17,122 nucleotides of DNA from JANYJJ01 sp031386065 (GCA_031386065.1 JANNBZ010000200.1:1-17122), one strand, 5' to 3'; numbered from the stretch's first letter, positions 1-6,736 are shown. Made by a program: numbers and translations. The notes: generated by a model not told the origin, from the sequence alone.

Positions 1-163
1 CGGCATTCCCAAGGACGTGATGTTCGGCTTCCCGGTCACCACCTCGAACGGCGAATACAAGGTGGTCGAAGGCCTGGCCATCGACGCTTTCAGCCAGGAA
101 CGCATCAACCTCACGCTGAAGGAATTGACCGACGAGCAGGATGGTGTGAAGCACCTTCTGTAA
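1..163 (+). CDS. mdh: Malate dehydrogenase, C-terminal end (partial)
   Basis: This is the last 53 codons of an NAD-dependent malate dehydrogenase, the TCA-cycle enzyme that oxidises malate to oxaloacetate in the cytosol. The first complete codon begins at base 2 and the TAA stop ends at 163; the start lies outside the window. The visible end reads GIPKDVMFGFPVTTSNGEYK, then a VVEGLAIDAFSQERI block, and finishes in TDEQDGVKHLL. These match the final strands and helix of the cytosolic-type bacterial/eukaryotic-like MDH used by Burkholderiales rather than the E. coli type (recognised from family memory, not a search). The next gene begins 49 bp later on the same strand with no convincing terminator between them, so co-transcription is likely. 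Confidence 0.9.
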   Translation, partial: GIPKDVMFGFPVTTSNGEYKVVEGLAIDAFSQERINLTLKELTDEQDGVKHLL

Positions 164-212
164 ATCGTCCTTCCGTCAGTCGCGCGCTGCGCGGCAACGC
201 ACACCACACGCC

Positions 213-1220
213 ATGAAGCTGCATCCCCGAGACGCCCTGTTCGACGCCGACGAGGTGGTCGCCGACCTGCCGGTATGCGACCACTACGCCGGCGTCGAGT
301 CGCGCATGCGCAAGAGCCTGGCGCTGCAGGGCGAGATGGGTCCGGTGTTCGACGTCACGCTCGACTGCGAAGACGGCGCACCGGTGGGCGGCGAGGCAGC
401 GCATGCGCACCTGGTGGCCGAGCTGGCCGACTCGGCGCTGAACCGGCACGGCCGCGTCGGTGCGCGCATCCACCCGGTGACGCACGCGTCGTTCGCCGAC
501 GACGCGGCGACGCTGATCGCCCGCGCCGGGCACCGCCTGGCCTACCTGATGCTGCCCAAGCCGCGCGGACTGGCCGACGTGGTGCGGGCCTGCGACGAAA
601 TCGACCGGCTGTCGCGGGTCAACGGCTTGCAGCGCGTAGACGGTGTTGTGCCGGTGCATGTGCTGATCGAAACCCACGGCGCATTGCGCGACGTTGACGC
701 GATTGCTGCGCACCCTCGGGTGCAGTCGCTCTCGTTCGGGCTGATGGACTTCGTGTCGGCCCATCGCGGCGCCATTCCGGCCAGCGGCATGAGCGCGCAA
801 GGCCAGTTTCGACACCCGCTGGTGCTTCGCGCCAAGCTGGAAATCGCGGCCGCCTGCCATGGGCACGGCAAGACGCCATCACACAGTGTGGTGACCGAAT
901 TCAGCAACCAGGCGGCGATTCAGGAAGCTGCCACCCACGCCTGCCGCGAACTGGGCTTCACACGCATGTGGAGCATCCACCCGGATCAGATCCTGCCCAT
1001 CGTCGAAGCCTTCGCGCCCACGGTGGCGGAGGTGGACCAGGCGATCGAAATCATCATCGCCGGCCAGGCCGCAGCGTGGGCGCCCATCAGCCACCGTGAC
1101 GCGCTTCACGACCGCGCCAGCTACCGTTATTTCTGGCAGGTGCTGGAACGTGCGCAGCGCACCGGGCAGCCGCTGCCGGTGGAGGTGCGCGCGGCGTTCT
1201 TCGGCCCGTTGAGCGCGTGA
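213..1220 (+). CDS. CitE-like HpcH/HpaI-family acyl-CoA lyase
   Basis: A 335-residue protein of the HpcH/HpaI aldolase / citrate lyase beta (CitE-like) superfamily, TIM-barrel enzymes that make or break C-C bonds in acyl-CoA thioesters such as malyl-CoA or citramalyl-CoA with Mg2+. Visible signatures are LDCEDGAP (50-57), Arg85 in VGARIHP, the LPK motif (114-116), Glu153 in LIETHGA and Asp179 in SFGLMDF; the last two fit the usual metal ligands. The catalytic framework therefore looks intact. No other citrate lyase subunit (CitD, CitF) is nearby, so true citrate lyase is unlikely. It follows mdh by 49 bp, which suggests a substrate related to malate or an acyl-CoA ester. The ATG at 213 has no clear Shine-Dalgarno sequence, so the start is moderately certain. 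Substrate is unknown. Confidence 0.8.
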   Translation: MKLHPRDALFDADEVVADLPVCDHYAGVESRMRKSLALQGEMGPVFDVTLDCEDGAPVGGEAAHAHLVAELADSALNRHGRVGARIHPVTHASFADDAATLIARAGHRLAYLMLPKPRGLADVVRACDEIDRLSRVNGLQRVDGVVPVHVLIETHGALRDVDAIAAHPRVQSLSFGLMDFVSAHRGAIPASGMSAQGQFRHPLVLRAKLEIAAACHGHGKTPSHSVVTEFSNQAAIQEAATHACRELGFTRMWSIHPDQILPIVEAFAPTVAEVDQAIEIIIAGQAAAWAPISHRDALHDRASYRYFWQVLERAQRTGQPLPVEVRAAFFGPLSA

Positions 1221-1526
1221 GCCCGGCGGTGCAAGCGTACGCAGATGTTTCGAGCCACGCGGCGCGTTGGCGCACGCAATGCACGGCACACCTCGGTGGC
1301 GTGGCGCCGACGACTTCACGCGCGCGGCTCGCGCGTGAACTTGCACACACGCTCAAGCGCCCGCCACCGCGCTGCGGGACTTGACGGAACCGCGCGCTTG
1401 CGAGCTCACCGGTTTCGAGTCTCACGCCGCTTCATCGCAAATTGTTTCAAAGCCTCGCTTGAACCCTCTCAAGTCGGTGCAGGCGAAGTTCGACAATCCA
1501 TCACCCGAATCCACAGGAGACGCTCC
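1221..1526 (+). other. 306-bp intergenic stretch with inverted repeats
   Basis: This gap between the CitE-like gene and the secreted protein has no supported gene. A frame stays open through it from 1245, but it encodes an Arg/Ala-rich product with no recognisable domain and is judged non-coding. It holds a perfect 10-bp inverted repeat at 1315-1339, described separately. Further on, two short overlapping inverted repeats share an arm: TTCAA at 1446-1450 pairs with TTGAA at 1459-1463, and CTTGA at 1458-1462 pairs with TCAAG at 1469-1473. These are mutually exclusive. No strong sigma70 promoter was seen; GACAAT at 1492-1497 is a possible -10 with a poor -35. Confidence 0.5.
1315..1339. repeat. 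Perfect 10-bp inverted repeat (hairpin, no T tract)
   Basis: The arms TTCACGCGCG (1315-1324) and CGCGCGTGAA (1330-1339) are exact reverse complements around a 5-nt loop. It lies 94 bp after the CitE-like stop codon. No run of T follows on either strand, so it does not look like an intrinsic terminator. It could be a transcript-stabilising hairpin, a protein-binding palindrome or a Rho-related structure. Function unassigned. Confidence 0.6.
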
Positions 1527-2078
1527 ATGATCCGTTCGACCCTCAGCTTGTGCACCTTGCTGGCCCTGACGAGCACCGCCGCCGTTGCGCAATCGACCGC
1601 GCCTGCGCCGCATCCGACCGCCAAGGCGGCGCACGCCAAGCCGGCGCCGAAAGCTGCCACCCCGCGCCAGCAGCTTGCCGCCGAGGCCAAGGGCCTGGCG
1701 CTGGCATCGGACACGGTCGAGGCGATCACCGAGAACCGGCTGGAGATCGCCTCGCGTGTGCTCACCGGCAGCGCGCAGTGCGAATTCAACCAGCAGGTCA
1801 GCGTCGAGCCCATGGCCGACCGGCCGGGGCATTTCAAGGTCGGCTTCAACAAGCTTCACTACGTGATGACGCCTGAAGAAACCACCACCGGCGCCGTGCG
1901 CCTGGAAGACAAGAAGGCCGGCGTGGTGTGGATCCAGATCCCCGTCAAGTCGATGCTGATGAACAACAAGATCGGCCAGCGCATGGTCGACAGCTGTATG
2001 CAGACCGAGCAGCGCGTCGCCGTCGAGGCGGCCAAGGCAGCCACCACCGCCAGCGCCGGCAACACGATGCTGAAGTGA
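1527..2078 (+). CDS. Small secreted protein of unknown function
   Basis: An 183-residue protein that I do not recognise as a named family. The start at 1527 is chosen because AGGAGA lies 6 bp upstream and because the product then opens with a classic signal peptide: a basic start (MIR), a hydrophobic core and a likely signal peptidase I cut after AVA at residue 21. A low-complexity Ala/Pro/Lys linker follows (22-46), then a compact domain (about 50-165) with two cysteines, Cys85 and Cys157, that could form a periplasmic disulfide. The C-terminus is Ala-rich. It is therefore probably periplasmic. It sits in the TCA gene cluster between the CitE-like gene and the vapBC insertion and is followed at once by a strong hairpin, so transcription probably ends there. 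No function is proposed. Confidence 0.7.
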   Translation: MIRSTLSLCTLLALTSTAAVAQSTAPAPHPTAKAAHAKPAPKAATPRQQLAAEAKGLALASDTVEAITENRLEIASRVLTGSAQCEFNQQVSVEPMADRPGHFKVGFNKLHYVMTPEETTTGAVRLEDKKAGVVWIQIPVKSMLMNNKIGQRMVDSCMQTEQRVAVEAAKAATTASAGNTMLK

Positions 2079-2081
2079 CAG

Positions 2082-2106
2082 CTTCTGCCGCGGCGCGCGG
2101 CAGAAG
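2082..2106 (+). terminator. GC-rich hairpin just after stop codon, probable terminator
   Basis: Eleven perfect base pairs, CTTCTGCCGCG (2082-2092) with CGCGGCAGAAG (2096-2106), close a 3-nt loop three bases after the secreted-protein stop codon. The position and stability fit a transcript end. There is no T tract afterwards, so it is either a non-canonical intrinsic terminator, as seen in some GC-rich genomes, or a 3'-end stabilising stem after Rho termination. Confidence 0.5.
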
Positions 2107-2145
2107 GCCGGGTCGATCAGGCCATCTGACGACCCGGGGCACGGC

Positions 2146-2174
2146 TTGAGTACGGACGACTGAGTATGTATACT
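2146..2174 (+). promoter_or_regulatory. Sigma70-type promoter of vapBC
   Basis: TTGAGT (2146-2151) and TATACT (2169-2174) are separated by exactly 17 bp and match the sigma70 -35 and -10 consensus at 4 and 5 of 6 positions. Transcription would begin near 2181, giving a leader of about 20 nt that carries the AGGAG ribosome site at 2190-2194 before the vapB ATG. It is the best promoter seen in the first half of the window. Confidence 0.65.
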
Positions 2175-2185
2175 TCTTGCATACT
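2163..2185. promoter_or_regulatory. Palindromic operator candidate for VapB/VapBC autoregulation
   Basis: AGTATG (2163-2168) and CATACT (2180-2185) form a perfect inverted repeat with an 11-bp spacer that spans the -10 element. The -10 is itself part of the near-palindrome GTATAC, and the word ATACTT occurs twice in tandem (2170-2175 and 2181-2186). AbrB-fold antitoxins, alone or with toxin, typically repress their operon by binding such palindromes. The location over the -10 fits repression; binding is inferred. Confidence 0.5.
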
Positions 2186-2200
2186 TTTTAGGAGTCCGCG

Positions 2201-2446
2201 ATGGAAGCCACCGTTGCCGAACGAGGCCAGATCACCTTGCCCAAGGCTGTGCGCGATGCACTGGGCCTGGTCAAGGGCAGCACGCTGAAGGTCGAACTAG
2301 AAGGCGGGCGCATCGTGCTGCGCAAGAGCGTGGACGACGCCATATCGCGGGCCCGCGGCCGCTTCAAGCTGCCCAAGGGCACGACCACCGACGACGTGAT
2401 GCGCGAACTTCGCGGGCGGGCGCCAGGCGATCCGGTCGACCTGTGA
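2201..2446 (+). CDS. vapB: VapB-type antitoxin, AbrB/MazE (SpoVT-AbrB) fold
   Basis: An 81-residue protein whose first half is an AbrB/SpoVT DNA-binding domain: VAERGQITLPKAVRDALGL (5-23), then KGSTLKVELEGGRIVLRK (25-42). This swapped-hairpin barrel binds the operon's own operator. The C-terminal part (43-81), with RARGRFKLPKG and a short helix, is the region expected to wrap and neutralise the toxin. It has a strong AGGAG ribosome site 6 bp upstream and overlaps vapC by 4 bp (GTGA), the usual antitoxin-first, translationally coupled arrangement. It uses CTA and ATA codons, which are rare in the flanking genes, suggesting later acquisition. Length and context fit VapB well; MazE-type naming is possible, but the partner has a PIN domain. 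Confidence 0.88.
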   Translation: MEATVAERGQITLPKAVRDALGLVKGSTLKVELEGGRIVLRKSVDDAISRARGRFKLPKGTTTDDVMRELRGRAPGDPVDL

Positions 2447-2865
2447 TCGCGCTCGACACCAACGTGCTGATCGACCTGCTAGGCGATGACACGCGAGCCG
2501 ACGCCGCCGAGGGCTCGCTGCGGTTGGCGCTGACCAACGGACCTGTGGTGGTGTGTGACGTGGTGCTCAGCGAGGTCACTGCCGGGCTGGGCTCGGGCTC
2601 GGAAATCCTCGACGTGCTCGAAGACATGGGCATCCGCTTCCTGGCCGTGGACGAACGCGCCGCAGTGCGGTCGGGCGAGATGCAACGCAAGTACAACCAG
2701 CGCATGCGCGCGGCCGGCAAGTCGCCGATCACGCCGCGCACTGTGCCCGACTTCATCGTCGGCGCGCACGCCCTGCTTCAGTGCAGCGCGCTCATCACAC
2801 GCGACGCCGGCTTCTTTCGCGACTACTTCAAGGGCCTGAAGGTCATCGTGCCCAAGGCGTCCTGA
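2443..2865 (+). CDS. vapC: VapC-type toxin, PIN-domain ribonuclease
   Basis: A 140-residue PIN-domain protein, the usual VapC size. VapC toxins are Mg2+-dependent endoribonucleases, often cutting tRNA or rRNA, held inactive by VapB. The acidic active-site residues are all visible: Asp5 in ALDTNVLID, Glu44 in VLSEVTAG, Asp103 in VPDFIVGAHA and Asp121 in ITRDAGFF. The toxin therefore appears catalytically intact. Translation begins at GTG 2443, overlapping the vapB stop. A rare CTA leucine codon occurs early, as in vapB. acnB begins 26 bp after the stop with no clear terminator, so read-through into acnB is expected. The RNA target cannot be told from sequence. Confidence 0.9.
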   Translation: MIALDTNVLIDLLGDDTRADAAEGSLRLALTNGPVVVCDVVLSEVTAGLGSGSEILDVLEDMGIRFLAVDERAAVRSGEMQRKYNQRMRAAGKSPITPRTVPDFIVGAHALLQCSALITRDAGFFRDYFKGLKVIVPKAS

Positions 2866-2891
2866 CACCGCTTTTTTGATTGGAGATTTTC

Positions 2892-5489
2892 ATGCTGCAA
2901 GCCTATCGCCAACACACTGCCGAGCGCTCCGCGCTGGGCATTCCGCCGCTGCCGCTGTCGGCCAAACAGACCGCCGAGTTGATCGAACTGCTGAAGGCAC
3001 CGCCCGCCGGCGAGGAAGCCACGCTGGTCGACCTGTTGACCCACCGCGTGCCGGCAGGCGTCGACGAGGCAGCAATGGTCAAGGCCAGCTACCTGGCCGC
3101 CGTGGCGCACGGTACCGAGGTCTGTGCGCTGATCTCCCGCAGCCGCGCCACCGAATGGCTGGGCACGATGCTGGGCGGCTACAACATCGGCCCGCTGATC
3201 GACCTTCTGGACGACGCGGTGGTGGCCGGCACCGCCGCTGAAGCGCTGAAGAAAACGCTGCTGATGTTCGACCAGTTCCATGACGTGAAGGCCAAGGCCG
3301 ATCGCGGCAACGCGCATGCCGTGGCGGTGTTGCAAAGCTGGGCCGACGCCGAGTGGTTCACCTCGCGACCCGAGGTGCCGCGCAGCATCACCGTCAGCAT
3401 CTTCAAGGTCACCGGCGAGATCAACACCGACGACCTGTCGCCCGCGCCCGACGCCTGGAGCCGGCCCGACATCCCGCTGCACGCGCTGGCCATGCACAAG
3501 AACCCGCGCCCCGGCATCACGCCTGAAGACGAAGGCAAGCGCGGCCCGGTGAAGTTCATCGAAGACCTGCGCGCGCGCGGGCATCTGGTGGCGTATGCGG
3601 GCGACGTGGTGGGCACCGGGTCCAGCCGCAAGTCGGCCACCAACTCGGTGCTGTGGTTCACCGGCGAAGACATTCCGTTTGTTCCTAACAAACGTTTTGG
3701 CGGCGTCTGCCTGGGCAGCAAGATCGCGCCGATTTTCTACAACACGATGGAAGACGCCGGCGCACTGCCGATCGAGCTGGACGTGTCGCAAATGAACATG
3801 GGCGACTTGGTGGAACTGCGCCCCTACGACGGGCAGGCCTTGAAAGACGGCAAGCTCATCGCCGAGTTCAAGGTGAAAAGCGAAGTGCTGTTCGACGAAG
3901 TGCGCGCCGGTGGCCGCATTCCGCTGATCATCGGCCGCGGCCTGACGGCCAAGGCGCGCGAGGCGCTGGGCCTGCCGGTGAGCAGCCTGTTCCGCCTGCC
4001 GCAGAACCCGGTCGACAGCGGCACCGGCTACAGCCTGGGCCAGAAGATGGTCGGTCGCGCTTGCGGCTTGCCCGTCGTGGACGGCCAGCAGCGCGGCGTG
4101 CGCCCGGGCACCTACTGCGAGCCGCGCATGACCAGCGTCGGCTCGCAAGACACCACCGGCCCGATGACGCGCGACGAGCTGAAAGACCTGGCCTGCCTGG
4201 GTTTCAGCGCCGACCTGGTGATGCAGAGCTTCTGCCACACCGCCGCCTACCCGAAGCCAGTCGACGTGAAGATGCACCACGAGCTGCCCGATTTCATCAG
4301 CCACCGAGGCGGCGTCGCGCTGCGCCCGGGCGACGGCATCATCCACAGCTGGCTGAACCGGCTGCTGCTGCCCGACACCGTGGGCACCGGCGGCGACAGC
4401 CACACCCGCTTTCCGATCGGCATCAGCTTTCCGGCAGGTTCGGGCCTGGTCGCCTTTGCGGCGGCCACCGGCGTGATGCCGCTCGACATGCCCGAGAGCG
4501 TGCTGGTGCGCTTCAAAGGGCAGATGCAGCCGGGTGTCACCTTGCGCGACCTGGTGAACGCGATCCCGCTGTACGCCATCAAGGCCGGCCTGTTGACGGT
4601 CGAGAAAAAGGGCAAGAAGAACATCTTCAGCGGCCGCATTCTTGAGATCGAAGGCCTGCCCGACCTGAAGGCCGAACAGGCGTTCGAACTCAGCGACGCC
4701 TCGGCCGAGCGCAGCGCCGCCGGCTGCACCGTGCACCTGAACAAAGAGCCGATCATCGAATACATCAACAGCAACATCACGTTGATGAAGTGGATGATTT
4801 CAGAAGGCTATGCCGACGCGCGCACCTTGCAGCGCCGCATTGCCGCGCAACAAGCCTGGCTGGCGGATCCGCAATTGCTGAAGGCCGACGCCGACGCCGA
4901 ATACGCGGCCGTGATTGAGATCGACCTGGCAGACATCGTCGAGCCCATCGTCGCCTGCCCGAACGACCCCGACGACGTGAAAACGCTCAGCGACGTGGCC
5001 GGCGCGAAGATCGACGAGGTCTTCATCGGCAGTTGCATGACCAACATCGGGCACTTCCGCGCGGCGTCGAAACTGCTGGAAGGCAAGCGCGACATCCCGG
5101 TCAAGTTGTGGGTCGCCCCGCCCACCAAGATGGACGCCAAGAAGCTCAGCGACGAGGGCCACTACGGTGTGCTCGGCAACGCAGGCGCGCGCATGGAAAT
5201 GCCGGGCTGCAGCCTGTGCATGGGCAACCAGGCGCAGGTGAAAGAAGGTGCCACGGTGTTCAGCACCAGCACGCGCAACTTCCCGAATCGCCTGGGCAAG
5301 AACTCGAACGTGTACCTGGGCTCGGCCGAGCTGGCGGCCATTTGCTCGAAGCTGGGTCGCATTCCGACGCGCGCCGAGTACATGCTCGACATGGGTGTGC
5401 TGACGGCCGCCAGCGAATCGATCTACCAGTACATGAACTTCGACAAGATCGAGGCGTTCACCGAGGCGGCGGAAAAGGTCGGGGCGTGA
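2892..5489 (+). CDS. acnB: Aconitate hydratase B (aconitase / 2-methylisocitrate dehydratase)
   Basis: An 865-residue protein, the same length as E. coli AcnB, that interconverts citrate and isocitrate through cis-aconitate in the TCA cycle and often also hydrates 2-methyl-cis-aconitate. The order is typical of AcnB: N-terminal HEAT-like domain (about 1-160), the swivel domain with GTGSSRKS (241-248), then the catalytic domains. The [4Fe-4S] ligands are present: Cys715 in GSCMTN and Cys773/Cys776 in CSLCMGN. The ATG at 2892 is chosen over a TTG at 2880 because GGAG lies 6 bp upstream and the protein then starts MLQAYR, as in other AcnB. It follows vapC by only 26 bp, and no promoter was found in that gap. 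An unusual codon patch with a hairpin lies at 3676-3698. Confidence 0.97.
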   Translation: MLQAYRQHTAERSALGIPPLPLSAKQTAELIELLKAPPAGEEATLVDLLTHRVPAGVDEAAMVKASYLAAVAHGTEVCALISRSRATEWLGTMLGGYNIGPLIDLLDDAVVAGTAAEALKKTLLMFDQFHDVKAKADRGNAHAVAVLQSWADAEWFTSRPEVPRSITVSIFKVTGEINTDDLSPAPDAWSRPDIPLHALAMHKNPRPGITPEDEGKRGPVKFIEDLRARGHLVAYAGDVVGTGSSRKSATNSVLWFTGEDIPFVPNKRFGGVCLGSKIAPIFYNTMEDAGALPIELDVSQMNMGDLVELRPYDGQALKDGKLIAEFKVKSEVLFDEVRAGGRIPLIIGRGLTAKAREALGLPVSSLFRLPQNPVDSGTGYSLGQKMVGRACGLPVVDGQQRGVRPGTYCEPRMTSVGSQDTTGPMTRDELKDLACLGFSADLVMQSFCHTAAYPKPVDVKMHHELPDFISHRGGVALRPGDGIIHSWLNRLLLPDTVGTGGDSHTRFPIGISFPAGSGLVAFAAATGVMPLDMPESVLVRFKGQMQPGVTLRDLVNAIPLYAIKAGLLTVEKKGKKNIFSGRILEIEGLPDLKAEQAFELSDASAERSAAGCTVHLNKEPIIEYINSNITLMKWMISEGYADARTLQRRIAAQQAWLADPQLLKADADAEYAAVIEIDLADIVEPIVACPNDPDDVKTLSDVAGAKIDEVFIGSCMTNIGHFRAASKLLEGKRDIPVKLWVAPPTKMDAKKLSDEGHYGVLGNAGARMEMPGCSLCMGNQAQVKEGATVFSTSTRNFPNRLGKNSNVYLGSAELAAICSKLGRIPTRAEYMLDMGVLTAASESIYQYMNFDKIEAFTEAAEKVGA
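3676..3698 (+). promoter_or_regulatory. Terminator-like hairpin inside acnB
   Basis: Within the acnB coding region CGTTTGTT (3676-3683) pairs perfectly with AACAAACG (3687-3694) around a CCT loop, and TTTT follows directly. This overlaps codons 263-269, read as TTT GTT CCT AAC AAA CGT TTT, nearly all with A or T in the third position although the surrounding gene overwhelmingly uses G or C. The structure is seen in the sequence. That it pauses or attenuates transcription, or binds a protein or sRNA, is inference. Confidence 0.4.
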
Positions 5490-5507
5490 CGGCCACCTTC
5501 CGCTGAG

Positions 5508-5527
5508 CCACCCACTGTAGGGGGCGG
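5508..5527. terminator. Weak hairpin between convergent acnB and lanC-like genes
   Basis: CCACCC (5508-5513) and the G-rich run GGGGGCGG (5520-5527) can form an imperfect stem in the 38-bp gap between two converging genes. No T tract is present on the plus strand and pairing is imperfect. It is listed because a bidirectional transcript end is expected here and nothing better was found. Confidence 0.25.
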
Positions 5528-6736
5528 TCAGAACACGTCGAGCGTGGGAAACGCTGCATCACCGGCGATGCAGCCCCACACGAACACCGCAACGCCGAGG
5601 TCGCCGGTCCACAGCGAATAGCGGCGCACACCCTGCAGCCCTGCTTCAACGTCGGACTGCGCCATCGCGTGCATCGCGAAGGCTCGGGCTCGTTCCAGCC
5701 ACAGCAGCTCACTGGTCATCGCGTACAGCTTCAGAAATGCGTAGCCGTTGCCCGCCGTGCCGTGACACAAGCCGGGGCCCTTGTTCAACGGGCCGGCCGC
5801 CCAGACGGCCTCGCCGGCCTGTTGCAGCAACGCGCGCAAGGCGGGTGACGGACTGCCCGCCAGTCGGCAGATGATGCCCGGGGCGCCGTGGCAGTCTTGC
5901 AGCAGAAGCTTGCTTGGCAAGCCCGCGCCGAGGTGGTCGAACACCGGCTCCCAGTTCACCCTGTCGTCCTCGGTGAGTGCGCTGACGCGAAAGACCTGGG
6001 CGGCTCGGTCGGTCATCGTTTCGACCAGTGCAGGCGGCAGCCACTGCGCACCCCGCACGAACGGGAACATGTTGCCGGCAAAGCCGTGCCCGGCACCGAG
6101 ATAGTCGATGCGCTTGCCGTACAGCAACTGGGTCCAGACCCAGGTGTTGTCGAAGCCGGCGGCCGGGTGCATCTGATCGCACAGAATCTGCGCCGCTTCG
6201 CAGAACAACTGCTGCCAGCGGTCCTCGCGTGTCGCTTCCAGCATGTGCAGCGCCGCGACCATGGTGCCCGACGATCCCCACAGCGGCTCGAGCGACGGGT
6301 TGCGCAGGTTGGCCTGCACGGTATCGAACAGCGACTGCGCCACCGCCACCGAACGCGTGGCCCGCCATTGCAGCAGCAACACGCCCGCATCGCCGAACAG
6401 GTAGGAAGGCGACTCGATGCCCGAAGCGAGGTTGAAGCGGCGGTTGTGCTGGATCAAGCCGTCGATACAGCCCGTGAAATCAAGCTCGAAGCTGACATCG
6501 GCGTGGCGCTTCAAGTGCTGCAGCGCCCAGATCACGCCGGCCGCGCCAAGGTACAGGCACGCAATGGGCAGCGCGGCCTCGCCGGGCTCCACATCGCGCG
6601 GGTGCGTGCGCCACAGCGTGCGCGGATCGAAGTGCTGGCACGCCTGGTCGGCCAGCGCCTGCATGAACCGGCGCGCCGCCGGCTCGCTCCACGGCGCATT
6701 GCACAGCGGCTCGTGCCGGGCCGGGTCGTGCAGCAC
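5528..6736 (-). CDS. Stand-alone LanC-like (lanthionine synthetase C family) protein
   Basis: A 402-residue protein of the LanC/LanCL family, alpha-toroid zinc enzymes that add thiols to dehydroamino acids. All seven Gly-rich inner-helix motifs can be seen: YLGAAG (62-67), LFGDAG (113-118), LWGSSG (152-157), GAGHGFAG (214-221), DCHGAPG (281-287), LCHGTAGN (323-330) and TGDLG (377-381). The zinc ligands match those of NisC: Cys282 and the Cys324-His325 pair, with His217 as the likely active-site histidine. No lanthipeptide precursor, LanB dehydratase or exporter is nearby. It starts at GTG 6736, 9 bp after scoB, in one operon with scoAB; its ribosome site is weak, so the start is uncertain. 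Fusion to LanM is excluded by length. A LanCL-like role adding small thiols to damaged proteins is a hypothesis. Confidence 0.82.
   Translation of the reverse strand: MLHDPARHEPLCNAPWSEPAARRFMQALADQACQHFDPRTLWRTHPRDVEPGEAALPIACLYLGAAGVIWALQHLKRHADVSFELDFTGCIDGLIQHNRRFNLASGIESPSYLFGDAGVLLLQWRATRSVAVAQSLFDTVQANLRNPSLEPLWGSSGTMVAALHMLEATREDRWQQLFCEAAQILCDQMHPAAGFDNTWVWTQLLYGKRIDYLGAGHGFAGNMFPFVRGAQWLPPALVETMTDRAAQVFRVSALTEDDRVNWEPVFDHLGAGLPSKLLLQDCHGAPGIICRLAGSPSPALRALLQQAGEAVWAAGPLNKGPGLCHGTAGNGYAFLKLYAMTSELLWLERARAFAMHAMAQSDVEAGLQGVRRYSLWTGDLGVAVFVWGCIAGDAAFPTLDVF

Noticed and set aside
181..193. CGCGC/GCGCG mini-hairpin between mdh and the CitE-like gene
   Set aside because: Five GC pairs without a T tract, expected often by chance at this GC content.
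2854..2877. Possible terminator between vapC and acnB (AAGGCG ... CGCTTT followed by TTT)
   Set aside because: Only six pairs including a G-U, with a 9-nt loop; too weak to call, although it would matter for read-through into acnB.
2823..4736. Long open frame on the minus strand opposite acnB (637 codons)
   Set aside because: It is the antisense shadow of acnB in a GC-rich genome; its product is His/Gln/Val/Ala-rich with no domain, and acnB itself is certain.
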